Assembly (NCBI RefSeq): GCF_032854445.1
Contig: NC_088305.1
Location: 6,325,606 to 6,389,605 of the forward strand
DNA: 64,000 nucleotides
Reading direction: 5' to 3'
DNA from: Liolophura sinensis
Lineage: Eukaryota > Mollusca > Polyplacophora > Chitonida > Chitonidae
The notes under the pieces were generated by a model. The model saw nothing but the letters and a program-made list of their open reading frames with translations. It searched no databases and was not told the origin of the DNA. Below, piece after piece: positions 1-10,942 of the stretch; the first letter of the stretch is position 1; every line of letters starts with the position of its first letter. The position numbers and the translations under genes were made by a program.

Positions 1-3000
1 GTCCTCATCATTGACCGAAGAACGTCACTTGTCGGCGCGGTTTTCTGAGTCCGTGGAAATTAGAAACTCACCCCGTCCCGAGTCTTACGAGGGCTACAGG
101 TGCTCAAGTGTTGAACCTGCTGGCCCTGCTCAACTACCCCCATCCCACACAGGCTAATATCCGCTCCCGTGGACAACGTGTAAGGCGACCTCTTCAGCGA
201 ATCTCGTGTTGCCTTAAGTCCCGAGCGAACGTTGACAAGGTAGACAATGACCGCCTGGCACTTTGCTCTTAAGTTCAGGGCGAAATGTTGACATTTCTAA
301 GTCTCCCTCCTGTCGCTTTCTTTTCTCTGGGAACATATATGGGCCAACTACTGATAGTTATGAGACTATGGTTTACTTTGTCATCCACTGCAATACCGTA
401 TTTATTGAGAGTTGTCTACAGGACTCGAAGTCAACCCCCAGATTATGAAGCACTTAGTGAACAGGCAGACAATAAGCTCGAAGATTGATCGCTGATCCGG
501 CATGGATTGGTCTTGTATATTCGATAGTGTTGACGGTACATCTAGACTTGTAGATCGGGTGTCGATGAGACCGGTGTAAGTCAGTTGAGGACGAGTTTTA
601 TACCTGATGCCCCCCTTTCCCCTCTCATTCAATATGCGGTGAACCTCCACCTCTGGCCACCAACAGCTTTGGCAATTCCTCTGAGAACCTTCTGTGATCT
701 GACATTGGTGGGTGGTTTCCAACCACGGTTTCAAATCTTAAGAGATTTCAACAGCCATAAACGTGTTTTTTTTTCTGGTCCGTGAAATATTCGTGATTTT
801 GAATGATTGATTTTCTATGACCCCTGCATTTCCCACACCGCGTGTATATTGCTGTGCGCTCCTTGCATTTCAACGGATGCGTCCAAAGTTGTATTTCCTC
901 TGTAAATCGGCTCGATCCTATATCTCCCTATACCTGGCCGGCAATTCAATCAGTCGCCCGTATCATGCACTCCCAACACGAATATTCCTTCATGTTGATT
1001 TTGCTTTGTAGCATCGAGGTATAGGATCTTTCCATACGCCGTATGGCTGATGTTCGTCGCAAATTTCCCACAAATTAGTGTAATACGAAACCAAAGTTCC
1101 ATAATTAAGCTAATGTCGTTTAGGTAAATTGTGTACCGTCATTTATCTAGATAAAATAATTGACAGTTAAGTACTTGCGCATGAGCTATTTTCCCAGTTT
1201 CCGGTTGCTGGAGAAACTGTTTCCGCCGTGATAACGTAATAAGTCAGAAGCTCCGTCAGACAGGCGCCTCTCTTTACCTATACACCTCTGCTCCGTGGTA
1301 GTGGAGTTGGAAGTCAATCCGCTATGTGGTATTCATTTACATGTAAAAACTGAAGTCAGCAGAGTTGGAAAGACCATTGAAAAATGTACCTGAAAAGACT
1401 TTTACCCATTTTCTGATATTTTTATTTCACGGAATTAAACACAGTCAAATGTTTCGATTGCAAGTTGGAATTTATGGACAGTCTTATTGGTATGGCGTCA
1501 CGTCGGTATTTCTCTGGTCTTTAAGTATAGGTATTTGATCTCAGATTCACCTTTTATTCGCAAGCATGTATTACAGTTCTCAAGAGTTTTAGGAAAACTT
1601 GAAGATAAAGCTTAAAAATGTTATGTGGCGTCTTTAATATCGTCCGTGAAGCCTACGTTACAATCCAAATATTTGACGGCATTTAATTCAGTGTAACAAA
1701 GCCACGAGTAAATAATAGTTGTTTTCAAATACAGGTTTCAATGGCCTTTCTCATGATGTGGCCTGAATGTTAGGAACAATAGTTTGTTCTCTACATATGA
1801 GAGTGAAAATTCTACAATCAAGGCGTGTGAAAGTTTACTTTTTACGGAAGACCCATCTTGTGATTTGTTACAGAGAAGTAAAAACGCATCAGCTGCTTTG
1901 TCTTGTACATCTGTCTTGTCTTCGATTAATTTGGAGGTGGAGCATTGGTGGACTGATTGCTTCGAGTTTTCTCGTATCAGTGGCGATATAGTGTGATGGG
2001 CAAGGGAAATGTCATGTTATGAATTGTGTGAACCTATTAACACACATTTCTAACTAAATTAACTTGTGACAGGCCTTAATATTACTTTCCGAATACTCGA
2101 CTATACGTCATGAGGTGCAGAAAAGTGGTTCTGACATACTTATCAACGGATAATATGTAGTCCGGACGAAATGAAATGAATATATATCGGTGTTTTGTGT
2201 GTGTCTGTGTGTATGGCTCGGGTAGCAGGCAAATTATGTCAATGAGACAAATTTGCATGAACTTTGACAGACTACAAGGAGCGGGTCGTGGAGCAAATAT
2301 AATGCTCGCCTGCATGAAATTATCGGAGCGAGAGAGCGCAAATATGCATGTGATGTAGAGACACATGAGTATGTTGTAATAGTACTGCAACCTAACATTC
2401 ACATGGCGATACGCCAGAGCAAGTAGACCGGGCCTTACTTGACACGTATACAGAACATGCATGTTACCTGTAGATTCGCTCTATAACTCTGAATGAATCT
2501 ACAGAAATACACAGTTACAGAGTTTGGAGATTGTTTCGAGAGACAAATGTCATTTTTTTCTAAATACATGTACTGTATAATACCTTTAGCAAGTTTAACA
2601 TATTATTTTGTCTTTCATTTATTTTGGGGAGTGGGGGGGGGGGGCACATATTTTTGTAGAGTAATAGTCTGTTACATAAATGGGTGATGTAACTTCATAT
2701 GCGAAATAAAAGTAGACCACTCTTGAAGAAACGCCCCAAAATATGTATAACATATTATAGTGGTATACCCATGTGTTTAGGTATTATACGAAGAGAATGT
2801 TGCTGGAATTTTTCTGTTTCAGAAGTTGTGTTTTCGTGGTTTTAACGGTTTTAACGGTTTTAGAGTTTTAGCGCCTCGGTATTACATATATTTCTGGTAG
2901 GTATATCGATGAGTCGAGCAAAAGACGGAATAAACATTTTTCAGTGAATCGGTGTAGGTCATACGTGAAGTTTTTAGGTCGTTTTAAAAGAAAGCCCTAA

Positions 3001-3639
3001 CTAATTACAGGATAGCGCACATTTAAGTATACGGGTGGCAGATGCCGACCTCGTTTTAACAATGAGAAAATTAATTATCAAAGCTCTAATCTGGCGGATT
3101 TCTGCCTGTACATTGGATTAACGTAGGGAGGGGCAGTTATTTAAGAATGAAAAAAAAAAAAAACTTTCGTCTACACGCCAGTAAACAGTGTGCTCTGTTG
3201 TGAAGGGGAGGACTGTAGTAAAACGAACTCAGTAACCGTGTCGAGCGATGTAGATAAGAAAACAGTAGATAGCATTGTCGACTGTACAGATCAGCTCTGC
3301 GCTTAGCGTGATCAGAATAAATGCATATTTTTCACTCGCGCGCATGTGTAGTTGAAATTGGGGCCAGCAGTACTCTGTCCGTCTGAAGAGCAAACACTGT
3401 AAGCTATAGGTGGTTTTGAAGACACAGTTTGATTGAATGACGAGTGGATGAGTGATTGATAGAGGTTGAACGCGGGCCATTCGAGGAAACTCCATATACT
3501 GGAATTTGAAAGTGAACTTAAATTAATACAGTGATAAAGCAATTGCCGTGTACTTCGTGGACAAAGTTTGCTGCAATGGTAATGTGAATATCCCGCTTGT
3601 AAAAGCCATAGACAGAAGCACTAAATTCTGTAGGCTTAA
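1..3639. other. Unique sequence upstream of the BAMBI exon; no gene recognised
   Basis: Non-repetitive, AT-rich DNA with only short open frames that look like chance. I searched the + strand for a Cys-rich TGF-beta-receptor-type ectodomain exon (CxC start, CC-x4-CN end) and did not see one. It holds a GT-rich stretch near 2190-2215, a G-run at 2631-2644 and a short A-run near 3150. If the BAMBI gene extends leftwards, this is intron. Otherwise the upstream exons are too diverged to see by eye. Confidence 0.5.
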
Positions 3640-4345
3640 TAGCTGTAGGCAGAAGGAGGCGTCAGTCGTTGCACACGGCCCTCTCAGCGGTGTTCTATTT
3701 CATCAAGTGGAGCTGCAGACGCTCGCGTGACTGTTTATTGGTCGCAGAAATGATAATGGCGGAGACCTGGCCGAAGATGTACACAGGGTTAGATGGCACA
3801 CCTTCCTGGAGCACGGACGCCAGGCGCGACTACCTGTCTACCTCGGGCAGGAATATTTACCGCAACATCAAATATTCATATCGCTATCCTTGAATATCAC
3901 CGATAACGTGGCCCAGCTGCTACGCTTGATGTTCAGTATAGCCCATCCACGTAGATCATACTCAGGGATAAGGTGACGTCGCTAGGCAAGCTCGAGACGT
4001 GGCCTTCAGGAAGCATGCGCGGTACTGACTGGCCGGTTTGTCTGTTTCTAGGATCGGGACACTTGAAACGGAGACGGACTGGCGGACGATTTTCCAGCGT
4101 ATGCCTAGATAAACAGAGCATAATTAAATGCCGATTGGATATTTTGCGTCCGTATCACAATGTAAACCATCTAGTATTGTTTCACCCTCAGATAAAGCAC
4201 AGCCACTTAGATACGTCGATATACATCCAGCCTGTGTACCGTTACTAACGCTGTCACTCCTCAGTTGGTCAATTTCCACGGCTGTCCTGGAGCATCGTTT
4301 GGCGCCAGCACCCAGGTGCGCCGGTCCACACAGCCTTATCTAGTG
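3640..4345. other. GC-richer unique island, candidate non-coding regulatory element
   Basis: This block stands out from its AT-rich surroundings by higher GC content and absence of repeats. Open frames exist on both strands but none has recognisable protein features. It lies 2.4-3.1 kb upstream of the BAMBI terminal exon, so it could be an intronic enhancer or an unrecognised exon. The call rests only on composition and uniqueness. Confidence 0.25.
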
Positions 4346-4684
4346 AAGCAGTGTAAACTAAGGTGGTAATACGCTAGGACAAATAAGCACAGTTTACACT
4401 ATAATTACATGTATATGTAATATTTACATACTGTTACATTTGGAATTTGCTATTCCGCAGCTTAAACAGGAATTCGACCATATGTCAGTCGAACAGTACT
4501 TCCCTACAGCGCTAACTTGATCAATCAGTCAAGCTTTCCTTGTACATTATAATCACGGCTGCATAAACAAACAAATCGTTCCACTAATGAATCAAGCCAT
4601 ATACTTTGATTAGTCAGTCTGTTTTTTTTTTTTTGACGCGATCTGCATTATGTTGTTCGGTTTGACATCATAGCTTAATGATTT

Positions 4685-4850
4685 GGTCGTACAATTTAAT
4701 GCGGAGCTGTTTTGCGCTACGATTTTACGCAAAGACCATTCGTCATTAAGTCATGTGGTTTGGTTCTATAATTTAATGCGGACACCATTAAGTCGTACTA
4801 TTTGTTTCTATATATAGCTTAAAGCAAACGCCATCTAGTGTGAACACCAT
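4685..4850 (+). repeat. Degenerate tandem repeat, about 78-bp spacing
   Basis: The string AATTTAATGCGG occurs twice about 78 bp apart, each time preceded by a TTTGGT..TA context. A third, weaker unit follows near 4800 (TTTGTTTCTATATA). The units are strongly diverged, so this is an old short duplication, not an active minisatellite. Confidence 0.4.
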
Positions 4851-6754
4851 GTAGAAAACAATTCATTTAATGTAAAATGCAAGGTGTTGGATAGCGTTAC
4901 ATGTATGAGAAAAGCATGGGACTTCTGACCGTTTTCTCCAGCAAATTGTCACAACATCCATCTGTGTAATAAATATTTGCCTCAGGAAATTGTCGTTTTC
5001 CGAGCACCAAAGCGACCTCTGCGCCCAAGCTAAGATGGCATCACATTCGTTTAAATTTGAAATCTGTATGATATTCAACCTTTCATTGTCCGGAAGCCAT
5101 TATTGAAGTTATCGAGCATGGCTTCAAGGTAGATATATAGAATAGGTAGTAGCTGATTGATAAGAACGGTAACATATGGCATTCTGAATTAATCGTTCGT
5201 GATGATCTATATATAAGATACGAGGGTACCACTCTTTGAGAGGGTATATTTTCAAATCCCAAAATTTCCTGTGCTTTTATGTTTCATTGTTGTTTTACGT
5301 GATAATCTGCGATATATAAAAAATCAGGAAACATGTGTTTCACCTGTTGGTCGAAGGTGAGGATACTTGAGACGGTTGGGCAGGTGTTGGATGTGGGTTG
5401 GGGTTATGTGAGGTGCTCTCTGTGGGTGGTTGTGGGTAGTGGACAGGCCTGGTTTTTCAGGGATCCTCAGGTCCACACAGCGCATGGCAAAGTGCTGAAC
5501 AAGCTTTTTCTGCGCTTGGATATAATGACTATTTTTTACCATGGTCCGTGAAAGCAGTGAAGCAAAATGTTTAATAACGAAGTATAGGACATCAAGAGCT
5601 CTCATCGGAATGTAGCTCAATAGTATTTTTCCAGCTTGAGGGAGCCCATGTTATTAAGTGGGGTATAGAACCTAGAGGAATCGACTGGGCCTCGCCAGGT
5701 AACCCTGGAATCCCCGAATAAAGCGGCTTGAGTTGCCTACTGATACCGCAGTCCAAGTTGCCCAAATTACAGATTTATTGTCATCAGTATGTATAAAAAG
5801 ATGAGTGATCGCATGCTTTGGCACATACAGCCCACTGTTGCACGTTCTGTATAGCCTGAATCCGAATCTTGTGAGCACTATAAACTCAAAAAGAAAATAA
5901 TCTGTTAAGTTATATTTTTATGCTTAATTGATATATCTTATCTATGTCTAAAAGACTGATCTGTTGTTATAGCAGAATACGTACAAGCATCACTCCCATA
6001 TAACAGACTTTCTGTTAAATTTAGCAGATTCTTTTTGTTTAGAGTACCGCTAACTGGTGACCGATGGTTTCCCCGCTCAGGTACTCTATATGTGTAAACT
6101 GTCGATGTAACCATCTACGCAGCTATTAAAGTTGTATTCTTCTATCGATTGTTTTGAACTAATGGCCCACTGACTGATTGACAATGCACTGGCGACATGA
6201 AGATGTGGACGTAGGATGTAGTCATTGGTGTGTGATGGTTTGCCGTGCGGTGCTGATTCCCTGCATGCCTCCCTGGCTTGTGTGAGTCAGATGTCGGAGT
6301 AAATCAATAGGCTACTTCAGTACCATTGCGATGGGTTATCCAGAACTATCAATGAAATACTTATCGCTGTGCCTAACGAGCCAGCCATATGAATAATGAA
6401 CATAGAGTCCACGAAATGATTGACTGGATATTTCATTATCCTCTTGTGTACCGCACTTTGTGGCCTAACGAGAGCCACAGATACTCTTGTTTCGGCTTCG
6501 TTTTTCCCTCAGGTCCGCGCTCGACCGTTGACAATGGATTTATTGTCGGAATGGAGTATGACTTGTCATATATTAATAAGCTCAGAGCCCGCCACGTAAT
6601 ATAACGACTAAATTGAAGCCTGTTTTATGAAACATAAGACGGTTGTTTTGTCACGCTGTAAATGAAGAGGAGATTCACTGTTGGTTATTATTTCATGTTT
6701 TACAGCCGTTGAGGATGGAACCTTTATGCAGATTTGAGACTTATGGTTGTGTTT
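4851..6754. other. Unique intronic or flanking sequence; nothing recognised
   Basis: AT-rich single-copy sequence up to the BAMBI splice acceptor. No repeats with clear boundaries and no coding exon could be supported. A short stretch near 6050-6090 weakly resembles the SINE family D body (ACTGGTGACCGATGGTTT) but is too short to call. Confidence 0.45.
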
Positions 6755-6771
6755 GTTTTGTGTTTTTTCAG
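6755..6771 (+). other. 3' splice acceptor of the BAMBI terminal exon
   Basis: A T-rich polypyrimidine run (TGTTTTGTGTTTTTTCAG) ends in AG at 6770-6771, directly before the open BAMBI-like frame. The first two exon bases complete a codon begun in the previous exon, so the intron is phase 1. There is no ATG at the start of the conserved frame, as expected for an internal or terminal exon. Confidence 0.85.
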
Positions 6772-7244
6772 GTCAAAAAGCCAGACCGTCGTCTACTTCA
6801 GGCAATCGTCACGTGATCCACACGGGAAAAGTCGAGGAGAAAAATAGTGACAAAGACGTATGGTTTAAAGCTGCTGTGATAGCAGTTCCCATCGCTGGAG
6901 GTTTTATTCTGATTTTATTGGTGCTTTTAGCTGTGCGCATGCTCAGAACTGATACGAGGCGACACAGAAGACTTCTACAAATCCGCCGAGAGCGGAGTCT
7001 CACGCGAGCCCAGCTTTATGTCTCCGATCATTTTTGTTCCAAAAGTGAGAAGAAAAACTCAAAGCATTTATATTCGTCACAAAACCACCATAACAATGCT
7101 GTGTACAAAGACGTTAATATTCAACTGGAGAAAGAAAAACTTTACCCTGAGAAAACGCGGGAAAAGAAACCGCCAAGTAAACCGCACAACTCCGTAATTG
7201 TTTGGGGAAAGACTGCTAAAAGTGATGTGGCCACAGTCGTATAG
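6772..7244 (+). CDS. BAMBI: BAMBI homologue, terminal coding exon (partial gene)
   Basis: BAMBI is a single-pass plasma-membrane pseudoreceptor that resembles type I TGF-beta receptors but lacks a kinase domain and dampens BMP/activin/TGF-beta signalling. The exon encodes about 156 residues. Residues 29-58 carry the signature: VWFKAAVIAVPIAGG, a hydrophobic stretch FILILLVLLAV (transmembrane helix about 33-54), then RMLR and a strongly basic stop-transfer region (RRHRR...RRER). This block matches vertebrate BAMBI closely (shared AAVIAVPIAGG and RMLR). The tail near the C-terminus, SVIVWGK, aligns with the conserved S-V-x-W-G of vertebrate BAMBI. The rest of the cytoplasmic tail is long, basic and poorly conserved. 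The protein ends T-V-V, which fits the class I PDZ-ligand pattern. The signal peptide and Cys-rich ectodomain are not in this exon and were not found upstream. The start is set by the splice acceptor, not by an ATG. Confidence 0.92.
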
Positions 7245-7460
7245 TGAAACTATAGGCACGCTGTGCGCACATTTTGTTGTTTGCTATGTTGTTTGAAGAG
7301 CACTGTGTATATGTATATATGCGGCATAGGACTTTGGGGAAATTTTTTTTTGTTGTTTTTCCTTCCTTATTTGTACAGACTGGCAAAGATGCCGCTTATT
7401 TTATTATATATAAAACTGATATATTTATTGTCCAAATAAATGAGGAAATAATTCGTATTG
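7245..7460 (+). other. Presumed 3' UTR of the BAMBI homologue
   Basis: AT-rich sequence from the TAG stop to just past an AATAAA at 7435-7440. No open frame continues, and a GT-rich stretch (GTATTGTGTGG) follows at about 7456, consistent with a downstream cleavage element. The exact cleavage site is inferred. Confidence 0.7.
7435..7440 (+). promoter_or_regulatory. Polyadenylation signal AATAAA of BAMBI
   Basis: Canonical AATAAA about 190 nt after the stop codon, followed within ~25 nt by GT-rich sequence. It is the first canonical hexamer downstream of the stop. Confidence 0.75.
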
Positions 7461-7760
7461 TGTGGAGTTTAGTGTAATCAGAGTACATGTTCTGTTTGCT
7501 GCCCTTATAATGTCAGAGAACCCGGATGTGAGCTGGTCCGGCTGTCGTCTGCGTCTTCCATTTTGTCTTCAGAACTTCCGGCTTTTTCGGGACAGTGCTC
7601 GAGCTGGTGACATATTAAACTGCCTGAAGCCAATGAAAACCATACGGTGCTCCGGATAGACGTAGCTATAATGCCTGAAAATAGGTACGCACGCTGTCAG
7701 AACAAACGTCAGAACGTCTGAGAATGTAAAAGACCAGAAAAACTTCAATCACTCAAACCG
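7461..7760. other. Unique sequence after BAMBI; nothing recognised
   Basis: Short single-copy stretch between the presumed BAMBI cleavage site and the first SINE. No coding or repeat signal seen. Confidence 0.5.
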
Positions 7761-8110
7761 GGCCCCGATGGCTCACTCTGTAAATCGTCCGCTCCAGGGT
7801 CCGATCCAGTCAATCAAATGTGTGGTCACACCTAAGATCTTAAAAGAGTACGCTGTAGCTTTCTCGCCTGGCGTTCAGCATTAAGGGATTAATGCAGCGA
7901 CTGGTTGACCCGTAACAGTATGATGACTCGGGTGGGGCAAGTTACTTGCCTTCGGTTAGTCGTCTCAGTGAAGCAGCACTAGATGAACGAGCGGTGGAAA
8001 TCCGCCCAGCAGCAAGAAGGCACATGGCACGTACATGCACTCAGAGAACTCCTTCGTCGTCATATGACTCTAAAATTAAGTACGACATGTAACCCTAAGC
8101 ACTCACTCAC
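7761..8110 (+). mobile_element. SINE family B, near full length
   Basis: The 5' end GCCCCGATGGCTCACTCTG resembles a tRNA A box and a B-box-like GGTCCGATCC follows. The body (CGACTGGTTGACCCGT, AGTCGTCTCAGTGAAGCAGCACTA, GTGGAAATCCGCCCAGCAGCAAGAAGG) matches the opposite-strand copy at 18882-19246. The 3' tail is CGTCGTCATATGACTCTAAAATTAAGTACGAC followed by a CACTCACTCACTC microtail. It is a non-autonomous Pol III retroposon that depends on a LINE for mobility. Confidence 0.85.
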
Positions 8111-8188
8111 TCGATCATGCAAGGTTACAAAACTTTCGAGAATGTGCGTAAACTTGACGTAAAACTATTTTTACTTGCGTCTCAAAAA

Positions 8189-8332
8189 CCTGTGAACGGT
8201 CATGGGTTTCCCCGGTGTCTGCCCGGTTTCCTCCCACCACACTGCTAGTCGCCGTCGTGTAAGGGAAATATTCTTGAGTACGGCGTAGAACACCAATCAA
8301 ATAAATAAATAAATAAATAAATAAGTAAATAA
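8189..8332 (+). mobile_element. SINE family A, 5'-truncated
   Basis: Starts within the body (GTCATGGGTTTCCCCGG), continues through CCGCCGTCGTATAAGTGAAATATTCTTGAGTACGGCGT-like sequence with several mutations, and ends in ACACCAATCA plus (AAAT)n. It lies 80 bp downstream of the family B copy. The tRNA-like head is missing, as is usual for incomplete reverse transcription. Confidence 0.85.
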
Positions 8333-8418
8333 ACACACGTACGTTATATTTTAGTCGTCTTTACGCAAATGAAGTTTTGCGATCGATTTTAAGTCTAACA
8401 GAAATTCGTCATAATCAG

Positions 8419-8628
8419 ATGTGTTCATGTTTGTCGTGCAGTGTGTGCTACGATAACAACAATGGTCATATACCATGGGGTTCGCTCGGAGAGGAAGCAA
8501 GAAATACTTTAGTGAATATTACTCTCAAAGTCATATCCGTGAGCCCTAAGAGTATTGAAATATTCGATCGTGACAGTAAAGAACGGCATGAAATTGTTCA
8601 CAATTGCTCAGTCCCAAAGAGCTGCTAG
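8419..8628 (+). CDS. Candidate Cys-rich coding segment, unrecognised
   Basis: From ATG 8419 an open frame gives MCSCLSCSVCYDNNNGH..., then a mixed alpha/beta-looking segment with charged and beta-branched residues (ITLKVISVSPKSIEIF) and a C-terminal CSVPKSC before TAG. Cysteines cluster at both ends, as in a small disulphide-bonded extracellular module. A splice-acceptor-like TTTGTCGTGCAG precedes GTGTGC at 8441. No family is recognised and no AATAAA is evident just downstream. Length alone does not rise above chance ORFs here, so it could be a pseudo-exon. Confidence 0.25.
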   Translation: MCSCLSCSVCYDNNNGHIPWGSLGEEARNTLVNITLKVISVSPKSIEIFDRDSKERHEIVHNCSVPKSC

Positions 8629-9129
8629 CTTGATGGTACAGTAGCCCGAGGGTTTTGTCAAATGAGTGGGTGTCTGTTACATATCGGTTTAACTCTTGGG
8701 ACGAACATAATATTTTATGGCTTGGTTGTTCTGTTTACGCCGTATTCAGAAGCATATAGTATACATATTTGACGTTGAGCGGGCTCAGAAATGAAAGAAA
8801 TTGGACAGGGGTTTGTCCTCTCTTAGGAGGGAACCGACAAAAAAGCCGTCAGATTAGCGAGAGATGCCTGATGTGATGTTGGTAAACATGTGAAATCCAA
8901 GATGGTGGGTTCTTCGCCGAAATTCGAACCATATAAGTGATTTTTTTTTGTTTGTTTCATAGTCTTGTAGCACCATTTCAAGGATTTTTCACCTATTACA
9001 TGTCGGTCGGTTTTATTGGTTGAGGAAGCCGGAGTGCTTAGGATAAATCACGGACGAACTTTCCCACGTGTAAGAAACAGATTTACACATCATATTGGTG
9101 GACGACAACTGATCATCAACGAAACGTTA
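8629..9129. other. Unique sequence; nothing recognised
   Basis: Single-copy AT-rich sequence with a T-run near 8941-8948. No repeats, ORFs or motifs could be supported. Confidence 0.5.
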
Positions 9130-9149
9130 GACGTTACTAACGGCTACTC

Positions 9150-9600
9150 GAGCGTCATTGGCAGCCATCTCCTTACAACGCTTGCGTCGCTCTCTACCTT
9201 TCGTTGTACATCACTGCCACCAATGGCAAAGCTGATAGGGAAAACTTGAAAAACTCCGAGGTCACTGGAGTCACGATGATGAGGCAGGGAGTGATATCAG
9301 AAAACACAAACAATCCGTCTCAACCTTTTTCTCAAGTAATGCTTTATTCACATGCATTCTCTTGATCTAGCGTATGTGCAACTTGATTCTAACCAATACA
9401 TGAAACAATTTTATTTATGAATGCTGATTCCATAGTTCCGCGGGAGGAGACGAATGATGAAACTAAGCCTAAACAAGCCTACGTGCGTCCAAAGCTCAGG
9501 CTTGTCTTTTGGTGGCAGTGATGTACATCGAAAGGTGGTGAGCGACGCATGCGCCCTAAGGAGCATGACCAGCGTGTTGTCTCCAAGGCAGTCTTCAAAT
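9150..9600. repeat. Imperfect inverted repeat pair
   Basis: The stretch at about 9178-9225 (CTTTCGTTGTACATCACTGC followed by CACCAA) reappears in reverse complement at about 9507-9550 (GGTGGCAGTGATGTACATCG). The similarity extends outward through GCGTCGCTC and a CTCCTTA...CGC(A/T)TGCG segment. About 280 bp separates the arms. This is either two opposite copies of a short dispersed repeat or a fold-back element. A tRNA-like GGAATTGAACCCACACC lies just outside the right arm near 9641. Confidence 0.55.
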
Positions 9601-9679
9601 TCTCTATGTTGGGAATCTACAAATTTCCTGTTTAAGAGAGGAATTGAACCCACACCTCGGCTCTCTTACGCTCTTTGAG

Positions 9680-10297
9680 AAAGTTTTTGCGTTAGCCTTT
9701 CAGTTCGTTCCATAGCGATAAAATGTGGATAAAATGTGGAGTGCGGGCAAGGGTATTAATACAGGCCATTATTTTAACGTGAAATTTTATATAAATGACC
9801 TTTACTCATGATCTTCTCAGTCAGCCTGTCCCTATACATATCGAGGGCAGTCCAAACTAAAGCGCTCATTTTCAGACAAGACGCCTTAGCTTTAAAACAA
9901 ACCTTCACACTTAACCTTAATCCACTGTGTCTATTGTGGAGGGGTGTCAAGCTTTCCGCCATTGTAAGTGATCGTTGAGAGCCTTGAGCCGGATACAAGG
10001 CGTCGCTGTCATTGTATGAGGAAGTGATTATCAAGTCCTACCCGGAACATATCTCACACGTTGTCACCAAATACCCGGCTATACTAAGATACCATCGTTC
10101 TGTCGGCTGTCATCGAATCACTTAATTAGCTTCTTTACCAGATAGTCCTGATTACGCGTTTACGTAAGAAGAAGCCCTTTGTGGAACAGTCACCAATGTA
10201 GTATAAAGATGACGTGCCTATAGGTCAAGGTAATCTATTTTTGCTTCCATATATGCACGGATATATTGATATATTCGGGTATCCGATAAGATTTTTT
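9680..10297. other. Unique sequence; nothing recognised
   Basis: Single-copy sequence between the inverted repeat and the next SINE. Contains the direct doublet GATAAAATGTGG(A) near 9717-9740. No gene signal. Confidence 0.5.
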
Positions 10298-10540
10298 TGA
10301 TTGGTGTTTTACGCCGTACTCAAGAATATTTCACTTATACGACGGCGGCCAGCATTATGGTGGGTGGAAACCGGGCTGAGCCCTGGGGAAACCCACGACC
10401 ATCCGCAGGTTGCTGCAAGACCTTCTCACATACGGCCGCCAGCATGAGCTGGACTTGAACTCACAGTGACCGCATTGGTGAGAGACTCCTGGGTCATTGC
10501 GCTGCGCTAGCGCTTTAACCGACTGAGCCACGGAGGCCCC
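10298..10540 (-). mobile_element. SINE family A, essentially full length
   Basis: Read on the minus strand it starts GGGGCCTCCGTGGCTCAGTCGG (an A-box-like TGGCTCAGTCGG), continues with CGCTAGCGCAGCGCAATGAC, the B-box-like GTGAGTTCAAGTCC, the AGCTCATGCTGGC body, and GGTTTCCACCCACCATAATG, and ends at TTACGCCGTACT-complement/ATTGG. The (AAAT)n tail is lost, leaving a short T-run. This is one of the least damaged copies and serves as a reference. Confidence 0.93.
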
Positions 10541-10571
10541 TAGCCTCTAAGAATCTGCTTGCCTGTATATA

Positions 10572-10810
10572 TATATGATGGCCGAGGGGTTAGAGCGACC
10601 GCCTCGTTAACAGGAAGAGTGAGTTCAAACACGTGTCTGGTCACACATTTCACGGTAAAATAAATTCCTTGGCTTGGAACTCTGCATATAGGAATATGCT
10701 AGGTAGGCGATATTGCATTGCCAGCACTGTGTCACGCATGCGCAATATATGCACTGTGATGGGGTGAGGTTTCTTCGGCATGGCGTTTCAGTGAGGCAGC
10801 ATTAAAATGT
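10572..10810 (+). mobile_element. SINE family B2, degraded copy
   Basis: The head GATGGCCGAGGGGTTAGAGCG and a GAGTTCAAAC B-box-like site are tRNA-derived. The downstream TTCTTCGGCATGGCGTTTCAGTGAGGCAGCA corresponds to TCTTCGGCATGACACTTCAGTGGCGACAGCA in the copy at 32341. The 3' tail is missing. Confidence 0.6.
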
Positions 10811-10881
10811 TAATAATACATTACTTAAAGATACTAGAAGATACGCCATAGGATCCAGTTCAGTGCTATACACTGGTTTTA

Positions 10882-10942
10882 GTTATCTGATTTAAGTTTT
10901 ACGCAGTACTAAAGACTATTTCACTTATACGACGGCGGACAA
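10882..10942 (-). mobile_element. SINE family A, 3' fragment
   Basis: About 60 bp matching the SINE-A 3' end (TTTTACGCAGTACTAAAGAC, then TTTCACTTATACGACGGCGG) with several substitutions. The remainder of the element is absent. Confidence 0.75.

Noticed and set aside
2082-2462. 126-codon minus-strand ORF near the left end
   Set aside because: Low-complexity, no family resemblance, and it overlaps GT-rich simple sequence.
10500-10540. Possible tRNA gene (A-box and B-box-like sites)
   Set aside because: The boxes lie in the head of a dispersed SINE and no acceptor-stem pairing or cloverleaf can be drawn. The same applies to heads at 23950, 32345, 33990, 43160 and 50277.
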